NCBI GenBank assembly: GCA_023228385.1
Contig: JALOBF010000070.1
Location: 1-7,526, forward strand
DNA length: 7,526 bases
Direction of reading: 5' to 3'
Source: Bacilli bacterium
Lineage (GTDB): Bacteria; Bacillota_I; Bacilli_A; ML615J-28; CAG-698
Numbering within the stretch: position 1 is the first letter of the stretch; the number at the start of each line of letters is the position of its first letter. The notes beneath the pieces were generated by a model. It searched no databases, was not told the DNA's origin, and saw only the letters and a list, made by a program, of their open reading frames with translations. Positions 5,082 through 7,526 of the stretch are shown piece by piece. The position numbers and the translations under genes were made by a program.

Positions 5082-6323
5082 ATGAGAACAAAAGAAATGG
5101 AAGAGTTGGCACTATTTAGATTTTCCATTATAGCGCCTATTCTTAATGGCCTGGAAGCTTTTTCTTCAAAAGAAGAGTTTTTCCGCACGGTCGCAAGTAA
5201 AACACACACACATAAGGGGAAAGAATACACATTTGCCCCGGGTACCATTAAGGACTGGTATCATCAATACCAAAAGAATGGTCTGGATGCCCTAATGCCT
5301 AAAGCCAGAAGTGATATAGGTGTATCACGCTCTCTAAGCGATGAGGCTAAAGAGCGGATATTTGAATTAAAAAGAGAGTTTAGGTTTATAACAGGAACAG
5401 CAATTTATAATGAATTAAAAGCAAATGGATTGATTACAAAAAACAATCCGGTTTCTTTATCAACTGTTTTAAGGTTTATCAATGCTAACAATTTGGCTAA
5501 ACCAGTATCAACGGTTGAACTAAAAGCTTTTTCTTTTCCTAATGCCAATGATTCCTGGCAAGCCGATACTTCCTTTTTGTTTAACATCAGCGTTAACGGT
5601 AAAAGCGAGAAAACCTGCGTTATTGCTTTCCTTGATGATGCATCAAGAAGGATTGTTGGAGCTGATGTTTATTTATCAGATTCTTCCCTTAATGTCCAAA
5701 AAACACTAAAAAAGGCAATAGCAAGATATGGTGTCCCCCATAGACTGCATCTTGATAATGGTGCAAGTTATAAAAACCATCAACTCTCATTAATATGCGC
5801 CAGACTGGGGATCCATCAAATATATTGTCAGGTAAGAAAAGCATCGTCCAAAGGGAAAATAGAGCGGTTTTTTAACACCCTGAAAACGCAGTGGCTGGCT
5901 GTTTTAGATAAAAGCAAGATAAAATCACTGGAAGCCTTTCAAAGCTTACTCGATGAGTTTATTCATGATTACAATGCCAGGGTCCATTCAACGCTTAAAG
6001 TCTCCCCAAATGAGCGATTTAAATCTGATTATAAACTCATCAGGTATAAACCGATAGAGGAGCTTGATATCCTATTTTTAAATGAAGTATCAAGAAGGGT
6101 TAACAATGATTCCACCATCCAGATAGAAAAAATAATCTATGAGGTGCCAAGCGTTTATATCGGGGAAAGGATTACAGTTAAGTATAATCCGGAAGATAAG
6201 GACATTATTTATGTCAGCGATAAGGGAGAACTTCTTCCTATAAGAAAACTAAACCGGGAAGAAAACGTAAGGGTTAAACGGAATCCCATTAATTATGATG
6301 TTTTAGGGGACTTTAAGAAATGA
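5082..6323 (+). CDS. DDE transposase (rve/Mu-type integrase)
   Basis: The 413-aa transposase would cut and join the element ends in a two-metal-ion reaction. The N-terminal part (about 10-140) contains helix-turn-helix regions: TIKDWYHQYQKNGLDALMP (55-73) and a second around ELKANGLITKNNPVSLSTVLRFI. The RNase H-like catalytic core carries WQADTS (D162), HLDNGASY (D225) and KGKIERFFNTLK (E261). The D225-E261 gap is exactly 35 residues, the DDE(35) signature of rve-type integrases. LHSTLKxxP-like spacing is seen in VHSTLKVSPNERF (301-313). The C-terminal domain (about 335-400), with YEVPSVYIGERITVKYNPED, is Mu-transposase-C-like. The ATG at 5082 has AAGGAG 9 nt upstream and an extended -10 promoter. 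The stop overlaps the ATPase start as ATGA. It resembles IS481, TniA and Mu-type transposases; the following ATPase favours the last two. Confidence 0.93.
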   Translation: MRTKEMEELALFRFSIIAPILNGLEAFSSKEEFFRTVASKTHTHKGKEYTFAPGTIKDWYHQYQKNGLDALMPKARSDIGVSRSLSDEAKERIFELKREFRFITGTAIYNELKANGLITKNNPVSLSTVLRFINANNLAKPVSTVELKAFSFPNANDSWQADTSFLFNISVNGKSEKTCVIAFLDDASRRIVGADVYLSDSSLNVQKTLKKAIARYGVPHRLHLDNGASYKNHQLSLICARLGIHQIYCQVRKASSKGKIERFFNTLKTQWLAVLDKSKIKSLEAFQSLLDEFIHDYNARVHSTLKVSPNERFKSDYKLIRYKPIEELDILFLNEVSRRVNNDSTIQIEKIIYEVPSVYIGERITVKYNPEDKDIIYVSDKGELLPIRKLNREENVRVKRNPINYDVLGDFKK

Positions 6324-7126
6324 TTAGATCTTATTACGGGCTGGAATATAATCCATTTGAAAAGAACAATGCCATTAAATATATTCATAAAACAAATGAT
6401 TTTAAAGATGCAACCAGCCGCCTTGAATACTGTGTTTCCTCCAAAGGAATAGGTCTTTTTACCGGTGGTGTCGGCATGGGGAAAACGTATTGTATCAGAG
6501 AATTTGCCCAAAACCTTAACTCAAACCTTCACCGGATTATTTATATAAATTCATCAACACTTACAGTTATGGAGTTTTACCGGGCAATTTGCTTCGGTTT
6601 GGGAATAGAACCACCACACAAAAAAATAGATATGTTTAAGGTAATTCAGGAAGTCATTATTGACCTTTACAAAATAAAGAAAACACCTCTCCTTTTAATT
6701 GTTGATGAAGCTCAGTATTTAAAACCATCAATGCTTAATGACTTTCCCCTTTTATTTAACTTCGAATATGATAGCAAAAACTATTCAACCTTAATCCTTC
6801 TTGGTCTTCCCTATCTTGCCTCAACCTTAAAAAGGAATAATTATGAACCCTTAAGACAACGAATAATAATCAATTATTCCTTTAACGGCATTACCAGGGA
6901 CGAGACAAGTTCTTATATTGACGGAACACTACAGAAGGCCGGATGCAGGGATCCTATTTTTGATAAGGCAGCAATAGAAGCAATTTATTCATATTCCGGC
7001 GGCTCCTTCAGAAGGTTAAATTCACTTTTAAATAAATGCCTGATTGTGGGTCTTACTATGAGTAGGAAAACCATTGATACCGAAGTGGTTCTTGTCTCAC
7101 AAAATGAAATGGGTGGAATGGGGTGA
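6320..7126 (+). CDS. AAA ATPase, ExeA/TniB/TnsC-like transposition protein
   Basis: The 268-aa protein is the probable partner of the transposase. Such ATPases (MuB, TnsC, TniB, IstB) assemble on target DNA in an ATP-dependent way and activate the transposase. Visible parts are the N-terminal YYGLEYNPFEKN (5-16), typical of ExeA-family proteins, and the Walker A loop GGVGMGKT (49-56, K55). Walker B is LLLIVDEAQ (124-132; D129, E130), a sensor-I-like LILLGLP spans 158-164, and LRQRI at 178-182 holds a candidate arginine finger. A C-terminal AAA lid includes YSYSGGSFRRLNSLL. There is no transmembrane segment, so a secretion ExeA role is unlikely. The ATG overlaps the transposase stop (ATGA), with AGGGGA 9 nt upstream, so the two proteins should be made in a coupled way. 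The stop overlaps the next gene's GTG (GTGA). Confidence 0.9.
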   Translation: MIRSYYGLEYNPFEKNNAIKYIHKTNDFKDATSRLEYCVSSKGIGLFTGGVGMGKTYCIREFAQNLNSNLHRIIYINSSTLTVMEFYRAICFGLGIEPPHKKIDMFKVIQEVIIDLYKIKKTPLLLIVDEAQYLKPSMLNDFPLLFNFEYDSKNYSTLILLGLPYLASTLKRNNYEPLRQRIIINYSFNGITRDETSSYIDGTLQKAGCRDPIFDKAAIEAIYSYSGGSFRRLNSLLNKCLIVGLTMSRKTIDTEVVLVSQNEMGGMG

Positions 7127-7353
7127 TAGACATGAGTGAATATGAATTTATGTATCAAAAGGTATTAAACAGGGCAAGGTTTGATTTTATGAGCAAGGAT
7201 GAGATAATAGAATACCTTGTAGTGGAATGCTATTATCTTGGTGAGCACAATGATATTATGCAAGATAAACTGGCAGCGATTAGTAAGATCATATCACCGG
7301 ATAATTATCCGGAATCATATTTAGGAATTTCTGAAGATGATTTACCGTTTTAA
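7123..7353 (+). CDS. Small acidic protein of unknown function in the transposon operon
   Basis: I do not recognise this 76-aa protein. It is rich in acidic and aromatic residues, looks mostly helical (SKDEIIEYLVVECYYLGEHNDIMQDKLAAI, in two helices), and ends in an acidic DDLPF tail. It has no cysteine motif, signal peptide or membrane segment. The GTG at 7123 overlaps the ATPase stop (GTGA), repeating the overlap style of the operon, and has GGGTGG 6 nt upstream. The ATG at 7132 (73 aa), with GGGG 8 nt upstream, is an equally acceptable start. Tight coupling to the ATPase suggests a role in transposition, such as an accessory or regulatory subunit, rather than a passenger trait; this is inference. 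Transcription probably ends at the palindrome that begins at its stop codon. Confidence 0.7.
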   Translation: MIDMSEYEFMYQKVLNRARFDFMSKDEIIEYLVVECYYLGEHNDIMQDKLAAISKIISPDNYPESYLGISEDDLPF

Positions 7354-7382
7354 GATAGGCTTTGCATATGCAAAGCCTATCT
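7353..7382. terminator. Perfect 30-bp palindrome after the transposon operon
   Basis: AGATAGGCTTTGCAT is followed directly by its exact complement, giving 15-bp arms with no spacer. In RNA it would form a very stable hairpin with a minimal loop. It begins at the last base of the preceding stop codon. No T tract follows on the plus strand (ACTTGTCGG) or on the minus strand, so it is either a terminator of the hairpin-only kind or an mRNA 3'-end stabiliser. It would also slow transcription entering from the right. Confidence 0.7.
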
Positions 7383-7437
7383 ACTTGTCGGCTCAAAGTG
7401 CAGAAATTACATTATTCCGGCAATATTTGGGGTAAAC

Positions 7438-7447
7438 AATTTGCATA
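7438..7447 (-). repeat. Right copy of the subterminal inverted repeat
   Basis: AATTTGCATA is the exact reverse complement of 4337-4346 and lies 63 nt from the right tip. It is a possible internal transposase-binding site. A second right-end feature is a repeat of ACGATT at 7477-7482 and 7501-7506, the latter inside the terminal repeat. This suggests two tandem binding sites about 24 nt apart at this end. Confidence 0.4.
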
Positions 7448-7484
7448 TTTTCTAATTAGCTGTAGGAATTAATGTTACGATTGA

Positions 7485-7510
7485 TGGATTAAATAATTTG
7501 ACGATTAACA
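7485..7510 (-). repeat. Right terminal inverted repeat
   Basis: Read on the minus strand from 7510 it begins TGTTAATCGTCAAATTATTT. It matches the left terminal repeat at 23 of 26 positions. The 16 bases after it (7511-7526) are flanking DNA and too short to identify. Confidence 0.85.
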
Positions 7511-7526
7511 AATAAATGATACAAGA

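Larger units (their letters stand above)
4240..7510 (+). mobile_element. Complete transposon with DDE transposase, AAA ATPase and DUF6431-type gene
   Basis: The 3,271-bp element is delimited by imperfect 26-bp terminal inverted repeats starting TGTTAAT at both ends. It encodes four plus-strand proteins: a zinc-ribbon/HTH protein, a DDE(35) transposase, an ExeA/TniB-like ATPase and a small acidic protein. A transposase paired with an AAA ATPase is characteristic of Mu, Tn7, Tn5053/Tn402 and IS21-type elements. The transposase here is rve-type with a Mu-like C-terminus, and the ATPase is ExeA-like rather than IstB-like. No TnsA or recognisable TniQ is encoded. There are no passenger genes unless the small last gene is one. 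Flanking bases TTATA (left) and AATAA (right) are not identical, so no target-site duplication is seen. The ORFs are all intact, so the element may be active. I do not recognise a named element. Confidence 0.85.

Noticed and set aside
5082..7126. IS21-type istA/istB pair
   Set aside because: The ATPase starts with the ExeA-like YGLxxNPF segment rather than an IstB-like N-terminus, and an IS21 element would not explain the DUF6431-type gene or the fourth gene.
7386..7411. TGTCGGCTCAAAGTGCAG... as a Tn402-like transposon tip
   Set aside because: It points the wrong way for a right end and has no inverted partner at the left. The 26-bp pair ending at 7510 explains the boundary better.
4230..7516. 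Target-site duplication around the element
   Set aside because: Flanks of 3-9 nt on both sides were compared, also with the ends shifted by a few bases; no identical repeat is present in the visible flanks.
1..7526. CRISPR arrays, tRNA or rRNA genes
   Set aside because: No regularly spaced repeats, cloverleaf-like or rRNA-like sequence were recognised on either strand.

Overview
The window looks like chromosomal DNA of a low-GC Gram-positive-type bacterium (Bacillota or a close relative). The reasons are its AT-rich composition, AAGGAG/GGAGG-type ribosome binding sites, consensus sigma-A promoters, a Ku/ATP-dependent ligase pair for non-homologous end joining, and an EFR1-type flavodoxin-ferredoxin fusion. 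TGA acts as a normal stop (it ends the transposase and ATPase genes), which argues against a Mycoplasma/Spiroplasma-type code. No finer taxonomy can be supported.

Left part (1-2223) is host chromosome on the minus strand. In transcription order it holds an EFR1-type flavodoxin/ferredoxin gene with a perfect promoter and its own terminator, then ku, then the 5' part of an ATP-dependent DNA ligase gene (LigD type) whose start overlaps the end of ku. Ku would bind double-strand ends and recruit the ligase.

Middle part (2224-4239) is more AT-rich. It begins with about 560 bases without an intact gene. This stretch has a hairpin and a probable frameshifted remnant of a small signal-peptide-bearing protein. 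It then has a palindrome plus direct repeats that look like an operator, just upstream of a promoter and a gene for an AlbA_2 (Schlafen-like) / HATPase_c_4 / winged-helix protein on the plus strand.

Right part (4240-7510) is a complete transposon of 3,271 bp. I delimit it by 26-bp terminal inverted repeats (23/26 identical, starting TGTTAAT). It carries four plus-strand genes: a zinc-ribbon/HTH protein of the DUF6431 type, a DDE transposase with D162, D225 and E261 (35 residues between the last two), an ExeA/TniB-like AAA ATPase, and a 76-aa acidic protein of unknown function. The last three overlap by 4 nt at each junction. The arrangement recalls the transposase/ATPase/zinc-finger target-selector sets of Mu, Tn5053 and Tn7 relatives, but no TnsA or recognisable TniQ is present. 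The zinc-ribbon protein is a candidate target selector (inference). The first gene may be translated by coupling from a 16-codon leader ORF inside a hairpin. The genes are bracketed by a leftward-facing terminator and a perfect 30-bp palindrome. No target-site duplication is visible. A good ribosome binding site plus ATG sits exactly across the left junction, so the element may have interrupted a gene at its start.
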